Positions 1 to 8,708 are shown, numbered from the stretch's first letter. The stretch: DNA of 64,000 nt from Streptomyces cylindrosporus (GCF_022698165.1 NZ_JALDAY010000008.1:310001-374000), one strand, 5' to 3'. The notes: generated by a model not told the origin, from the sequence alone. Numbers and translations: made by a program.

Positions 1-389
1 CCTGTCGGCCCCGTCGACGGGTGTCGACGCCTGTCGAAGTTCGCTTCGGAAGTTCCCTCCCAAGCTCCCCTTCGAACTCGTCCCTCGAACTCCTTCTGCC
101 CAGGATCGTAGAGGCGGCCGCAGACCAGTGTCCCGCACCTGACTGTGGACCCTGCCCGGCTCCTGGGGAGACGGGCCGTACCGGTACGAGGTTGATACGT
201 GAACAGGCACGTGTTGATACGGAGCGGACAGCGTCGTCGATCAGCGGGCGGCCGACCGGTTCGCGTGACCCCGCAGGTGAGCGGCTGCCCCGGGACAAGG
301 GATGTGAACCCACCCCGGCCAGCGTGCTAATGTTCTGCGTGTCGGAAGGCGCCAGCCCCAAGGGGAAGAGGCCGGAAGACACACCCAAT
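1..389. other. Non-coding stretch upstream of tRNA-Leu
   Basis: I see no credible gene here; reading frames lack a ribosome site and the usual codon bias. A possible tRNA promoter is GTGAAC at 304-309 and TAATGT at 328-333 with an 18-nt spacer. That is a moderate match to the sigma-70-type consensus and would put transcription start about 50 nt before the tRNA. Short TTGATACG-type repeats occur near 191-216 without clear meaning. Confidence 0.4.
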
Positions 390-476
390 GCGCGGGTGGC
401 GGAATAGGCAGACGCGCTGGATTCAGGTTCCAGTGCCCGCAAGGGCGTGGGGGTTCAACTCCCCCCTCGCGCACCA
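390..476 (+). tRNA. tRNA-Leu (anticodon CAG)
   Basis: An 87-nt class II tRNA. The acceptor stem is GCGCGGG (390-396) pairing with CTCGCGC (466-472), with one G-U pair. The anticodon stem CTGGA/TCCAG encloses loop TTCAGGT, giving anticodon CAG at 424-426, which reads CUG. A long variable arm and the T-loop GTTCAACTC are visible. The discriminator A (473) and CCA (474-476) are encoded. CUG is among the main leucine codons of a high-GC genome. A strong hairpin follows at once. Confidence 0.97.
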
Positions 477-478
477 GC

Positions 479-513
479 CGGAAGCCCCCAGGTCTCGGAC
501 CTGGGGGCTTCCG
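479..513 (+). terminator. Intrinsic terminator of tRNA-Leu
   Basis: A perfect 16-bp stem, CGGAAGCCCCCAGGTC (479-494) against its complement (498-513), with a 3-nt loop. It begins 3 nt after the tRNA CCA end. There is no long T-tract, as is common in Streptomyces. Confidence 0.85.
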
Positions 514-602
514 CGTTGTCCGGCCCCGGTGTGAGACGTATTACCTGGTGAGGACAATCACACGGCCCCGGCGGGGTGGCCCACGAGCTCCTACGGGCGG
601 TG

Positions 603-629
603 TTTTCCACAGGCGCGGAGTTGTCCACA
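603..629. promoter_or_regulatory. Pair of DnaA-box-like 9-mers
   Basis: TTTTCCACA at 603-611 and TTGTCCACA at 621-629 lie in the same orientation 18 bp apart, centre to centre, in the intergenic region before the DUF2252 gene. TTGTCCACA is the preferred Streptomyces DnaA box; the first copy deviates at one position. Binding is inferred only. Confidence 0.5.
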
Positions 630-703
630 GGGTCTGACGCGTTCCGGCCACCGGCTGTACGGTCTCCCCGAGTTGATGTTCGTGCGCGGGGGAGGCGGTC
701 GGT

Positions 704-2125
704 GTGACCGAGACCGGATCGGGAGCGGCTGAGTCCGGAGTGCGGCGGCTGCCGCGGGTACCGGGATTCGCCCGGTGGCCCGTCGAGGGCTCGCCCAAGG
801 AGGAGGGCAAGGCCCTGCGGAAGGTGGTCCCGCGCAGTGCGCACGCGGCCCTCGACCTGGACGCCTCCCGGCCCGAGGTGGTCGCCGCGGTCGAGGAGTC
901 CAACCTCGGCCGGATCGCCGAGCTCACCCCTATAAGGGCGGGCCGCATGGCGGCCACCCCCTTCGCCTTCCTGCGCGGCACGGCGGGCCTGATGGCGTAC
1001 GACCTCGCGCGTACGCCCATGACCAGGATCCGTGCGCAGATCTGCGGAGACGCCCATGCCGCCAACTTCGGCCTGTACGGCGACGCCCGCGGCGACCTGG
1101 TCATCGATCTGAACGACTTCGACGAGACGGTGCACGGCCCCTGGGAGTGGGACCTCAAGCGCCTTGCCGCCTCCCTCGTCCTGGCGGGCCGGGAGGCCGG
1201 CGCCGACGAGGATCACTGCCGCAAGGCCGCCTACGACGCGACCGGCGCCTACCGCCGCACGATGCGACTGCTGGCGAAGCTGCCGGTGCTGGACGCGTGG
1301 AACGCGATCGCGGACGAGGAGCTCGTCTCCCACACCGACGCCCATGACCTGCTCGGCACCCTGGAGCGGGTCTCGGAGAAGGCACGGGCCAACACCAGCG
1401 GACGGTTCGCGGCGAAGTCCACCGAGCTCACCGAGGACGGCGGGCGCCGCTTCGTGGACGCGGCGCCGGTGCTGCGGCGGGTGGCGGACGAGGAGGCCGC
1501 GGCGGTGGCGGCGGCCCTGGAGAGTTACGTGCAGACGCTCTCCGAGGACCGCCTCCCACTCCTCGCCCGGCACGCGGTGCACGACGTGGCGTTCCGGATC
1601 GTGGGCACGGGCAGCGTGGGCACGCGCTCGTACGTCGTCCTGCTGCTGGACCACCGCGGCGAACCACTGGTCCTCCAGGTGAAGGAGGCCCGGCCCTCGG
1701 TGCTGGTGCCGCACCTGGTCACCGCCGGCTTCGAGGCGCCGGACGTCGAGCACGAGGGGCGGCGGGTGGTCCTCGGGCAGAAGCGGATGCAGGTTGTCAG
1801 CGACATCCTGCTGGGCTGGACGACGGTGGACGGACGGCCCTTCCAGGTCCGCCAGTTCCGCAACCGCAAGGGCAGCGTCGACCCGGCCGCCCTCGCCACC
1901 GACCAGATCGACGACTACGGCCGTATGACCGGCGCCCTCCTGGCCCGCGCCCACTCCCACAGCGCCGACCCCCGCCTGATCGCCGGCTACTGCGGCAAGA
2001 ACGAGGAACTGGACGAGGCCGTCGCCGACTTCGCCGTCGCCTACGCCGACCGCACGGAGGCGGACCACGGGGAGTTCGTGGCGGCGGTGCGGGCGGGGAA
2101 GGTTGCGGCGGAGATGGGGGTTTGA
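704..2125 (+). CDS. DUF2252 family protein
   Basis: 473 aa, GTG start, chosen because GGGGAGG (689-695) lies 8 nt upstream. The middle of the protein carries the family signature: RMAATPFAFLRG near residue 80, CGDAHAANFG near 113, and LNDFDETVHGPWEWDLKRLA near 130-148. The CGDAH and DLNDFDE blocks resemble the catalytic and metal-binding parts of aminoglycoside/choline-kinase-like folds, so an ATP-dependent kinase-like activity is plausible but unproven. It is a soluble protein with no membrane segment, transcribed alone, with DnaA-box-like sequences upstream. Function is unknown in the family. Confidence 0.85.
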   Translation: MTETGSGAAESGVRRLPRVPGFARWPVEGSPKEEGKALRKVVPRSAHAALDLDASRPEVVAAVEESNLGRIAELTPIRAGRMAATPFAFLRGTAGLMAYDLARTPMTRIRAQICGDAHAANFGLYGDARGDLVIDLNDFDETVHGPWEWDLKRLAASLVLAGREAGADEDHCRKAAYDATGAYRRTMRLLAKLPVLDAWNAIADEELVSHTDAHDLLGTLERVSEKARANTSGRFAAKSTELTEDGGRRFVDAAPVLRRVADEEAAAVAAALESYVQTLSEDRLPLLARHAVHDVAFRIVGTGSVGTRSYVVLLLDHRGEPLVLQVKEARPSVLVPHLVTAGFEAPDVEHEGRRVVLGQKRMQVVSDILLGWTTVDGRPFQVRQFRNRKGSVDPAALATDQIDDYGRMTGALLARAHSHSADPRLIAGYCGKNEELDEAVADFAVAYADRTEADHGEFVAAVRAGKVAAEMGV

Positions 2126-2273
2126 GGGGGCAGGACAGAGGGGTGAGGAGGGCTGGGCGACCGGGGGATTTGGGTACGTCGGTACCAGCGGGGCGGCGGT
2201 GGCCGGGGCGGGGCCGCGGACGCTGTGACCCTGTGTCGGAGGAGCCGGTCCCGGGGTGGCCTACGCTGGTCGG

Positions 2274-3203
2274 GTGACGAGCCCGGAAGCTGAGCAGGGT
2301 GCCGGTGCGGCCGGTGAGATGCAGGTGACGCCCGAGGAGGGTGCGGTGCGGCCGGAGGGTGGTGCCGCGGCGCCGGACGATGCCGCCGCACGCTCGGACG
2401 ACGGTGCGCCGGAGGCGGACGACACCGCGCCGCGGCCCGAGGAGCGGCTGGAGCGGGCCGTGCGGGCGGCCGAGCAGGCGCTGATCGAGTACGAGATCGC
2501 CGTGGAGACCTTCCGTATCGAGGTCGAGAACTTCTCCCGGCTCCACCACCAGAAGCTCGGCCCGGTGTACGCCCGCCTCGACGAGCTGGACGCGCAGATA
2601 GCCGAGGCCAGGGCCGCCCGCACCGGCGACCCCGAGGACCTGCGCAAGGCCGACGAGGCCCGGGCCCGGGTCATGCCGATGCCCGGCGTGGAGGAGCTGT
2701 TCCACGGCTGGATGGACGGGGACGGGCTCTTCCCGGAGGCCGCCGCGATGCTCACCGAGCAGCCCGTGCGGCCCCCGCAGCGCGTGCGCCCCAGCGACGA
2801 GGCCCGCAAGCTCTACCGCGAACTCGCCCGCAAGGCCCACCCCGACCTGGCCCCCGACGACACCGAGCGGGCCCGCCGCGAGGAGTTCATCACCCGGGTC
2901 AACGCGGCCTACGCGCGCGGCGACGAGCCACTGCTGCGCGAACTCGCCGAGGAATGGGCCAAGGGCCCGGTGCCGGCCGAGCGCGGCCCGAGCCGCAGCG
3001 AGGAGCTGTACGCCCGCCTCGAATGGCTCGCCCAGCGCAAGGAACTGCTCACGCTCGTGGCCAAGGAACTGGAGGAGGGCGCGATCGGGTCGATGCTGCG
3101 GCTGGCGCCCGACGACCCGGACCGGCTGCTGGACGAGATCGCGGAGCAGTTGCTGGGGGATGTGGAGCGGCGGGAGCGGGAGCTCGCGGAGTTGTTGAGA
3201 TAG
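2274..3203 (+). CDS. J-domain-containing protein
   Basis: 309 aa from GTG 2274. I chose this start because TACGCT (2262-2267) ends 6 nt before it, the spacing of a leaderless transcript. An alternative GTG at 2256 would have GGAGGAG 11 nt upstream. The N-terminal third is Ala/Glu-rich and disordered. A coiled-coil-like charged segment follows at about residues 50-120. A J-like domain lies near 175-230, with KLYRELARKAHPDLAP including the HPD tripeptide that stimulates Hsp70 ATPase. The C-terminal 80 residues are helical and acidic. No zinc-finger or G/F region is present, so it is not a classical DnaJ; it is probably a specialised DnaK co-chaperone or scaffold. Confidence 0.75.
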   Translation: MTSPEAEQGAGAAGEMQVTPEEGAVRPEGGAAAPDDAAARSDDGAPEADDTAPRPEERLERAVRAAEQALIEYEIAVETFRIEVENFSRLHHQKLGPVYARLDELDAQIAEARAARTGDPEDLRKADEARARVMPMPGVEELFHGWMDGDGLFPEAAAMLTEQPVRPPQRVRPSDEARKLYRELARKAHPDLAPDDTERARREEFITRVNAAYARGDEPLLRELAEEWAKGPVPAERGPSRSEELYARLEWLAQRKELLTLVAKELEEGAIGSMLRLAPDDPDRLLDEIAEQLLGDVERRERELAELLR

Positions 3204-3319
3204 ATGTAGGAGACAGTAATATGTCACATGGCACTGGTGTTGAGTGGTCACTGTTGCCCGGATGTGAAACCCCGCCGGTGCCCGGCCACCCCCACCGACC
3301 CGTCCGATAGCGTCGTGGC

Positions 3320-3667
3320 ATGAATTTCGGAGCTGGTGTGCCCACGGTCGAGGTATCGGACCTCAAGGACGGCGACTTCCTGGTGGACGTCCGCGAGGAC
3401 GACGAGTGGCAGGCGGGTCACGCCGAAGGGGCGCTGCACATCCCCATCAGCGAGTTCGTCGCCCGCTACGGCGAACTGACCGAGGCCGCCCCGCAGGACG
3501 GCCGCGTCAACGTGATCTGCCGCTCGGGCGGCCGCTCGGCCCAGGTCACGATGTACCTGGTCCAGCAGGGCATCGACGCCGTGAACGTCGACGGCGGCAT
3601 GCAGGTGTGGGCGGCCGTGGGCCGGCCGGTCGTGACGGACGCGGGCGAGCCCGGGTTCGTTCTGTAG
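3320..3667 (+). CDS. Rhodanese-like sulfurtransferase
   Basis: 115 aa, a single rhodanese domain filling the whole protein. The active-site loop CRSGGRS at about residues 70-76 carries the persulfide-forming cysteine, and the CH2A-type DVREDDEWQAGHAEGALHIP block sits at 25-45. It likely moves sulfane sulfur to an unidentified acceptor in the cytoplasm. The ATG appears leaderless: TAGCGT at 3308-3313 is followed by 6 nt and then the start codon. It converges on the acyl-CoA dehydrogenase gene, with 27 nt between the two stops. Confidence 0.9.
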   Translation: MNFGAGVPTVEVSDLKDGDFLVDVREDDEWQAGHAEGALHIPISEFVARYGELTEAAPQDGRVNVICRSGGRSAQVTMYLVQQGIDAVNVDGGMQVWAAVGRPVVTDAGEPGFVL

Positions 3668-3694
3668 GACCGCTGCGAGGCAGCCGCGGTGCGG

Positions 3695-4828
3695 TCAGCC
3701 CAGCGGGTGGGCCGCCAGCAGGTCGCCCAGGGCCTCCTCGTGCGCCGCCGCCGGGCCGAGCGACAGCTCCAGGTGCTTGGCCCAGGCGTGGTACCGGTGC
3801 AGCGGATACTCGACGTCCGCCCCGAACCCGCCGTGCAGATGCTGCGCCGTCTGCACCACCCGCCGTACGCCCTCCGACGCCCAGATCTTGGCGACGGCCA
3901 CGTCGCCGGAGGCCGGCAGCGCGCCGGGTGCCCCCGAGGCGATCCGCCAGGCGGCCTGCCACAGCGTGGCCTCCATCGCCCGCAGGTCGATGAAACGGTC
4001 GGCGGCCTGCACGGCCACCGCCTGGAACGTGGCGATCGGATGCCCGAACTGCTCCCGCTTGCCCGCGTATTCGCTGGTCATCGCGAGCACCTGCTCACCG
4101 AGCCCGAGCGTGAGCGCGCACGTCCCGGTGGCCAGCAGCTCGCGCAGCCATTCCCACGCGCCCTCGGCCTCGACGACGTCCCGGGCAGCGATCCGCGCGG
4201 ACTCCAGGCGCAGTTCGCCGAGCCGTTCACCGGTCGTGGCGATCTGCTCGCCGAGCACGACCCCGTCGTGGACGCGGGGGACCACGGCGAGGACGGTCCG
4301 GTCCGCGGCCGTGCGCGCGGGGACGAGGACGAAGTCGGCGTTGTGCGCCCAGGGGACCGCCGTCTGCACGCCGTCCAGGATCCAGTCAGCCCCGTCCTGC
4401 CGTGCGGACACGGCGAGTTCGGCCGGATCGTGGCCGGTGCGGCCGTTCGCGGCGACGGTCAGCACGACCTCGCCCCGGCCCGTCCGGGCGAGCAGCTCCG
4501 ACTTCAACTCCGCCCCGCCGTAAGCCTGTACGGCCGCGGCGGCCGCGCAGGTCTCGAGGAGCGGCACCCGCGCCAGACCCTTCGCGGACTCCCGCAGCAC
4601 CAGACACAGGGTCACGGCGTCGAGGCCCGCCCCGCCGTACTCCGCGTCCAGCAGCAGGCTCAGCAGGTCGGCCTCGGCAAGCCTCGCCCACAGCGCGCGG
4701 TCGAAGTCCTCGGCGACGGCGCCCGGGACGAGCGAGGGCGAGGGCACGGCGTCCGGCGCGACCCCGGCGAACACCCCACGCGCCGCCTCGGCCGCCGCCT
4801 GCTGCTCCTCGGTGAAGGTGAAGTCCAC
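3695..4828 (-). CDS. Acyl-CoA dehydrogenase family protein (FadE26-28-like)
   Basis: 377 aa, GTG start with GGAGGG about 12 nt upstream. It shows the three-domain acyl-CoA dehydrogenase fold: helical N-terminus (MDFTFTEEQ), a beta domain, and a C-terminal helical domain with the FAD-contacting YAGKREQFGHPIATFQAV near 255-272 and QTAQHLHGGFGADVEYPLHR near 330-349. The usual C-terminal YEGT loop with the catalytic glutamate is absent; the region reads HAWAKHLELSLG. That pattern is known from short FadE subunits of the alpha2-beta2 enzymes of steroid side-chain breakdown, so this may need a partner or use a differently placed base. Two palindromes precede it, one a KstR-type box, supporting a role in lipid or steroid catabolism. 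It is separated by 146 nt from the paa operon. Confidence 0.85.
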   Translation of the reverse strand: MDFTFTEEQQAAAEAARGVFAGVAPDAVPSPSLVPGAVAEDFDRALWARLAEADLLSLLLDAEYGGAGLDAVTLCLVLRESAKGLARVPLLETCAAAAAVQAYGGAELKSELLARTGRGEVVLTVAANGRTGHDPAELAVSARQDGADWILDGVQTAVPWAHNADFVLVPARTAADRTVLAVVPRVHDGVVLGEQIATTGERLGELRLESARIAARDVVEAEGAWEWLRELLATGTCALTLGLGEQVLAMTSEYAGKREQFGHPIATFQAVAVQAADRFIDLRAMEATLWQAAWRIASGAPGALPASGDVAVAKIWASEGVRRVVQTAQHLHGGFGADVEYPLHRYHAWAKHLELSLGPAAAHEEALGDLLAAHPLG

Positions 4829-4858
4829 GGTCCTGTCCCTCCGGAGGGTTCGCTGATC

Positions 4859-4871
4859 TGACGGACCGTCA
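4859..4871. promoter_or_regulatory. Palindrome TGACGGACCGTCA, candidate TetR-family operator
   Basis: A perfect 6+1+6 inverted repeat, 31 nt upstream of the acyl-CoA dehydrogenase start on the minus strand and 3 bp from the neighbouring TAGAAC palindrome. Similar dyads occur before fatty-acid catabolic genes in actinomycetes. The cognate repressor is not in the window. Confidence 0.5.
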
Positions 4872-4874
4872 AGA

Positions 4875-4888
4875 TAGAACAGGTTCTA
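4875..4888. promoter_or_regulatory. KstR-type operator TAGAACAGGTTCTA
   Basis: A perfect palindrome, TAGAAC-AG-GTTCTA, that fits the mycobacterial KstR consensus TNNAACNNGTTNNA at every fixed position. It lies 47 nt upstream of the acyl-CoA dehydrogenase start, where a repressor could block transcription. KstR is a TetR-family repressor of cholesterol catabolism in mycobacteria and relatives; an orthologue in this genome is inferred, not seen. Confidence 0.6.
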
Positions 4889-4974
4889 GAAGAAGGGAAC
4901 GGGCCGCCGACGACCGGACGGAATACCGGTGTTCGGACGGACGGCACCGGAGTCGTCCACGGGGGCACCGACGC

Positions 4975-6030
4975 TCACCTGTCGAAGTCCAGCTCCACCT
5001 TCTCCGTCACCGGATGCGACTGGCACGCCAGCACATAGCCCGCTTCCGTCTCCTCGCGCTCCAGGGCGAAGTTGCGGTCCATGCGGACCTCGCCGGTGAC
5101 CAGGAAGGCCCGGCAGGTGCCGCACACGCCGCCCTTGCAGGCGTACGGGGCGTCGGGGCGGTTGCGCAGGACCGTGTCCAGGAGGGACTCGCCGTCCTGG
5201 ACTGGCCAGGTGCCGCCGCGGCCGTCGAGCCGGGCGGTGACCGTGCTGTGCGCGGGCGCGGTCACGGCGGGCGCGGGCGGTGCCGCGTCCACGTGGAAGA
5301 TCTCCTCGTGGATACGGGCCCGGGGGACACCGAGCGCACGCAGCGTCCGCTCCGCCCCCTGCACCAGCCCGAACGGCCCGCACAGGAACCACCCCGCCAC
5401 CTGCTCGACCGGCAGCACTGCCGGAAGCAGTCCGGTCAGCCGCTCCCGGTCCAGCCGCCCGGACGGCAGCCCCGCCTGCTGCTCCTCCCGGGACAACACC
5501 GTGACCAGCTGCAAGCGGTCCGGATACCGGTCCTTGAGGTCGGCGACCTCCTCCAGGAACATCGTCGAGGCGGCCGTACGGTCGCTGCGTATCAGGCAGA
5601 ACCGGGCCTTCGGCGCCCGCGCCAGCAGCGTCGAGACGATCGACAGCACCGGGGTGATGCCGCTGCCGCCCACGATCGCGGCGTACATGCCGGGCGCCGG
5701 GTCGAGCGTGAAGCGGCCGGCCGGGGTCATCACCTCCAGCTCGTCACCGACGTTGATCTCCTTGAGCGCGTACGTGGAGAAGGCCCCGCCCTCGACCAGC
5801 CGCACCCCGACCCGCAGGGTGCGCGGTCCGTCCTCGTCGGGCGCCGGGGAGCAGATCGAGTACGTACGCCGGATCTCCGCTCCGTCGACCAGGCGCCGCA
5901 GGGCGAGGTGCTGGCCCGGGGCGTGCCGGTACTCCGCGCGCAGCTCGGGCGGCACGGTGAGGGTGAGGGCCACCGAGTCGTCGGTGAGCCGGTCGACCGC
6001 GGCCACCGGGAGCGCGTGGAAGCGGGCCAT
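4975..6030 (-). CDS. paaE: Phenylacetyl-CoA epoxidase reductase PaaE
   Basis: 351 aa from ATG 6030, preferred over GTG 6033 because AAGGAG sits 5 nt before it. It passes electrons from NAD(P)H through FAD and a 2Fe-2S cluster to the PaaAC oxygenase. The N-terminal part is a ferredoxin-NADP reductase module, with RRTYSICS for FAD binding near 54-61 and GGSGITPVLS for NAD(P)H near 111-120. The C-terminal plant-type ferredoxin domain holds cysteines in PYACKGGVCGTC near 298-306 and a fourth in LACQS near 336. It is the last gene of paaABCDE and overlaps the paaD stop by one nucleotide. Confidence 0.95.
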   Translation of the reverse strand: MARFHALPVAAVDRLTDDSVALTLTVPPELRAEYRHAPGQHLALRRLVDGAEIRRTYSICSPAPDEDGPRTLRVGVRLVEGGAFSTYALKEINVGDELEVMTPAGRFTLDPAPGMYAAIVGGSGITPVLSIVSTLLARAPKARFCLIRSDRTAASTMFLEEVADLKDRYPDRLQLVTVLSREEQQAGLPSGRLDRERLTGLLPAVLPVEQVAGWFLCGPFGLVQGAERTLRALGVPRARIHEEIFHVDAAPPAPAVTAPAHSTVTARLDGRGGTWPVQDGESLLDTVLRNRPDAPYACKGGVCGTCRAFLVTGEVRMDRNFALEREETEAGYVLACQSHPVTEKVELDFDR

Positions 6031-6575
6031 CACAACTCCTTGAAGTGGTCGAACGGTTCACGGCAGGCAAGGCAGCGGCGCAGCGCCTTGCACGCGGTGG
6101 AGGAGAAACGGCTGAGCAACTCGGTGTCCGCGCTCCCGCAGTGCGGGCACAGGACGGGGTCGGGGCCGGGGTCGCCGGTGGTCGTCTCCAGGGTCCGGGT
6201 CCGGCCCAGGGTGAGGGCGACCGGGCCGGACGGCTCCCGTACGCGGGGGGGTGCGATGCCGAACTCCCGCAGCTTTCGGCGGCCTTCGGGTGTGATGTCG
6301 TCCGTGGACCAGGCGGGCCGGAGCACCGTGCGGACGGTGACCTCGCGCATGCCGTGTGCGTGCAGCGCGCGCTCTATGTCCAGCGACATCGCTTCGATGG
6401 CGGGGCAGCCGGTGTACGTCGGGGTCAGCTCGACCTCGACGGTGTCCGTGCCGCGCACGTGCACCGCGCGGACGACGCCGAGCTCCTGGAGGGTGAGCAC
6501 GGGCAGCTCGGGGTCGGGCACCGAACCGGCGATGTCGAGGAGTTCGGCCTCCAGCGGGGTTGCCGTCGTCACCAT
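6030..6575 (-). CDS. paaD: Phenylacetyl-CoA epoxidase accessory protein PaaD
   Basis: 181 aa. PaaD is thought to mature or load the metal centre of the epoxidase. The N-terminal half is an MIP18/SufT-type domain (PDPELPVLTLQELGVVR near 21-37, TPTYTGCPAIEAM near 52-64). The C-terminus carries a zinc-ribbon-like CPHCG...CLACREPFDHFKEL near 142-181. The ATG overlaps the end of paaC in ATGGTGA, and the stop overlaps paaE, showing tight translational coupling within the operon. Confidence 0.93.
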   Translation of the reverse strand: MVTTATPLEAELLDIAGSVPDPELPVLTLQELGVVRAVHVRGTDTVEVELTPTYTGCPAIEAMSLDIERALHAHGMREVTVRTVLRPAWSTDDITPEGRRKLREFGIAPPRVREPSGPVALTLGRTRTLETTTGDPGPDPVLCPHCGSADTELLSRFSSTACKALRRCLACREPFDHFKEL

Positions 6576-7297
6576 GTCGCCCCCGGGTGACTGCGGTGCA
6601 GGTGCTGCATCTCGGCGAGCATCCGCCCGAAGGACTCGGTGTGCAGGCCCTGCCGGCCCGCGCCGGCCGTCCAGCCACCGGCCCGCGGTCCTTCGGGGAG
6701 GGGCAGTGTCGCCCGGCGGAGTACGTCCTCGACGGACTCCAGCCAGGCGGCCTCCATCCCGGCCGGGTCGACGTCCAGCCCGTCCACCGGCCGGAACATC
6801 TCGCCGGTGAACCGCCACAGGGCGTCGGCCGCCCGCCGCATCCGCTCGTGGCTCTCGTCCGTGCCGTCGCCGAGCCGCAGCGTCCACTGCTCGGCGTGGT
6901 CGCGGTGGTAGGCGACCTCCTTGACGGCCTTCGCGGCGAGAGGGGCGAACGGGCCGTCGCCCGCGGCGAGTTCGGCGTACAGGAGGTGCTGGTAGGTGGA
7001 GAAGTACAGCTGGCGGGCGATGGTGTGGGCGAAGTCGCCGTTCGGCTGCTCCACCAGCTGGAGGTTGCGGAAGGCGCGCTCCTCGCGCAGATAGGCCAGC
7101 TCGTCCTCGTCGCCGGCCATGGACAGCAGCACCCGGGCCTGGCCGAGCAGGTCCAGCGCGATGTTGGCGAGGGCGACCTCCTCCTCCAGCACGGGCGCGT
7201 GGCCCGCCCACTCCCCGAGGCGGTGGGAGAGCACCAGGGCGTCGTCGCCGAGGGCGAGGGCGGCGGTCGTGGGCACGGTCGTCTGCGCTGCCGTCAC
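6569..7297 (-). CDS. paaC: Phenylacetyl-CoA epoxidase structural subunit PaaC
   Basis: 242 aa from GTG 7297, which overlaps the paaB stop in a GTGA tetranucleotide. PaaC is the non-catalytic ferritin-like partner of PaaA. The helical bundle segments LSHRLGEWAGHAPVLEEEVALANIALDLLGQAR (from residue about 23) and KEVAYHRDHAEQWTLRLGDGT (near 125-145) are diagnostic of the family. It forms the heterotetrameric core that turns phenylacetyl-CoA into the 1,2-epoxide together with PaaA. It lies in paaABCDE, read on the minus strand. Confidence 0.94.
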   Translation of the reverse strand: MTAAQTTVPTTAALALGDDALVLSHRLGEWAGHAPVLEEEVALANIALDLLGQARVLLSMAGDEDELAYLREERAFRNLQLVEQPNGDFAHTIARQLYFSTYQHLLYAELAAGDGPFAPLAAKAVKEVAYHRDHAEQWTLRLGDGTDESHERMRRAADALWRFTGEMFRPVDGLDVDPAGMEAAWLESVEDVLRRATLPLPEGPRAGGWTAGAGRQGLHTESFGRMLAEMQHLHRSHPGATW

Positions 7298-7577
7298 AGG
7301 TGCTTCACCCCCTCCGGGATGTCGTAGAAGGTGGGGTGCCGGTACGGCTTGTCGGCGGCCGGCTCGAAGAAGGGGTCCTTCTCGTCGGGTGAGGACGCGG
7401 TGATCGCCGTGGAGGGCACGACCCAGATCGAGACGCCCTCGCCGCGCCGGGTGTACAGGTCGCGGGCGTTGCGCAGGGCGAACTCCGCGTCCGGCGCGTG
7501 CAGGCTGCCGGCGTGGGTGTGGGAGAGGCCGCGGCGCGAGCGCACGAAGACCTCCCACAAGGGCCAGTCGGTGTTCG

Positions 7578-7581
<4 letters not shown>
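7294..7581 (-). CDS. paaB: Phenylacetyl-CoA epoxidase subunit PaaB
   Basis: 95 aa, the usual length for PaaB. The sequence TDWPLWEVFVRSRRGLSHTHAGSLHAPD at the start, followed by NARDLYTRRGEGVSIWVVPS, is the family hallmark. PaaB bridges two PaaAC units and stimulates turnover. Its ATG overlaps the paaA stop (ATGA at 7581-7578), and its own stop overlaps the paaC GTG. No separate promoter is evident. Confidence 0.95.
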
Positions 7582-8573
<992 letters not shown>

Positions 8574-8610
8574 GCGGTCCCCCTCGACCTGGGCTCTGTC
8601 CGGAGCTGGC

Positions 8611-8630
8611 TCCCGACCGATCGTTCGGTT
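8611..8630. promoter_or_regulatory. paa operator, copy 1 (identical to 13486-13505)
   Basis: On the minus strand this reads AACCGAACGATCGGTCGGGA, exactly the 20-mer found between paaN and paaH. The core CCGAACGATCGGTCGG is an imperfect 16-bp palindrome centred on GATC. It lies 38-57 nt before paaA. The TetR gene at 15071, co-transcribed with paaH, is the likely ligand; this is inferred from context. Confidence 0.75.
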
Positions 8631-8642
8631 CGTGCGATTTCC

Positions 8643-8671
8643 ATGGTGGGGCGGGCGCCGTAAGGTGTCAA
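8643..8671 (-). promoter_or_regulatory. Probable paaABCDE promoter
   Basis: TTGACA (8671-8666), a 17-nt spacer and CACCAT (8648-8643) on the minus strand. The -35 is a perfect match and the -10 weak, as often in Streptomyces. Start of transcription is expected near 8636, immediately before the operator. Confidence 0.45.
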
Positions 8672-8675
8672 CCGC

Positions 8676-8708
8676 TGTGGATAACCTGCGGGCATTGCCT
8701 GTGGACAA
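8676..8708. promoter_or_regulatory. Pair of DnaA boxes
   Basis: TGTGGATAA at 8676-8684 and TGTGGACAA at 8700-8708 are, on the minus strand, TTATCCACA and TTGTCCACA. The first is the E. coli consensus and the second the Streptomyces-preferred box. They share orientation, 24 bp centre to centre, between the divergent paaA and DUF5819 genes. Confidence 0.6.

Noticed and set aside
390..476. tRNA-Leu as an attachment site of an integrated element
   Set aside because: No integrase gene and no repeated tRNA 3' end were seen downstream; the neighbouring genes look like core genes.
455..2068. Very long open frames opposite real genes, such as 455-2068 minus, 1797-3251 minus, 20124-22310 minus and 56661-59936 plus
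   Set aside because: They lie antisense to or out of frame with well-supported genes, are Arg/Pro/Gly-rich, lack ribosome sites and family motifs, and are the expected by-product of strong third-position GC bias.
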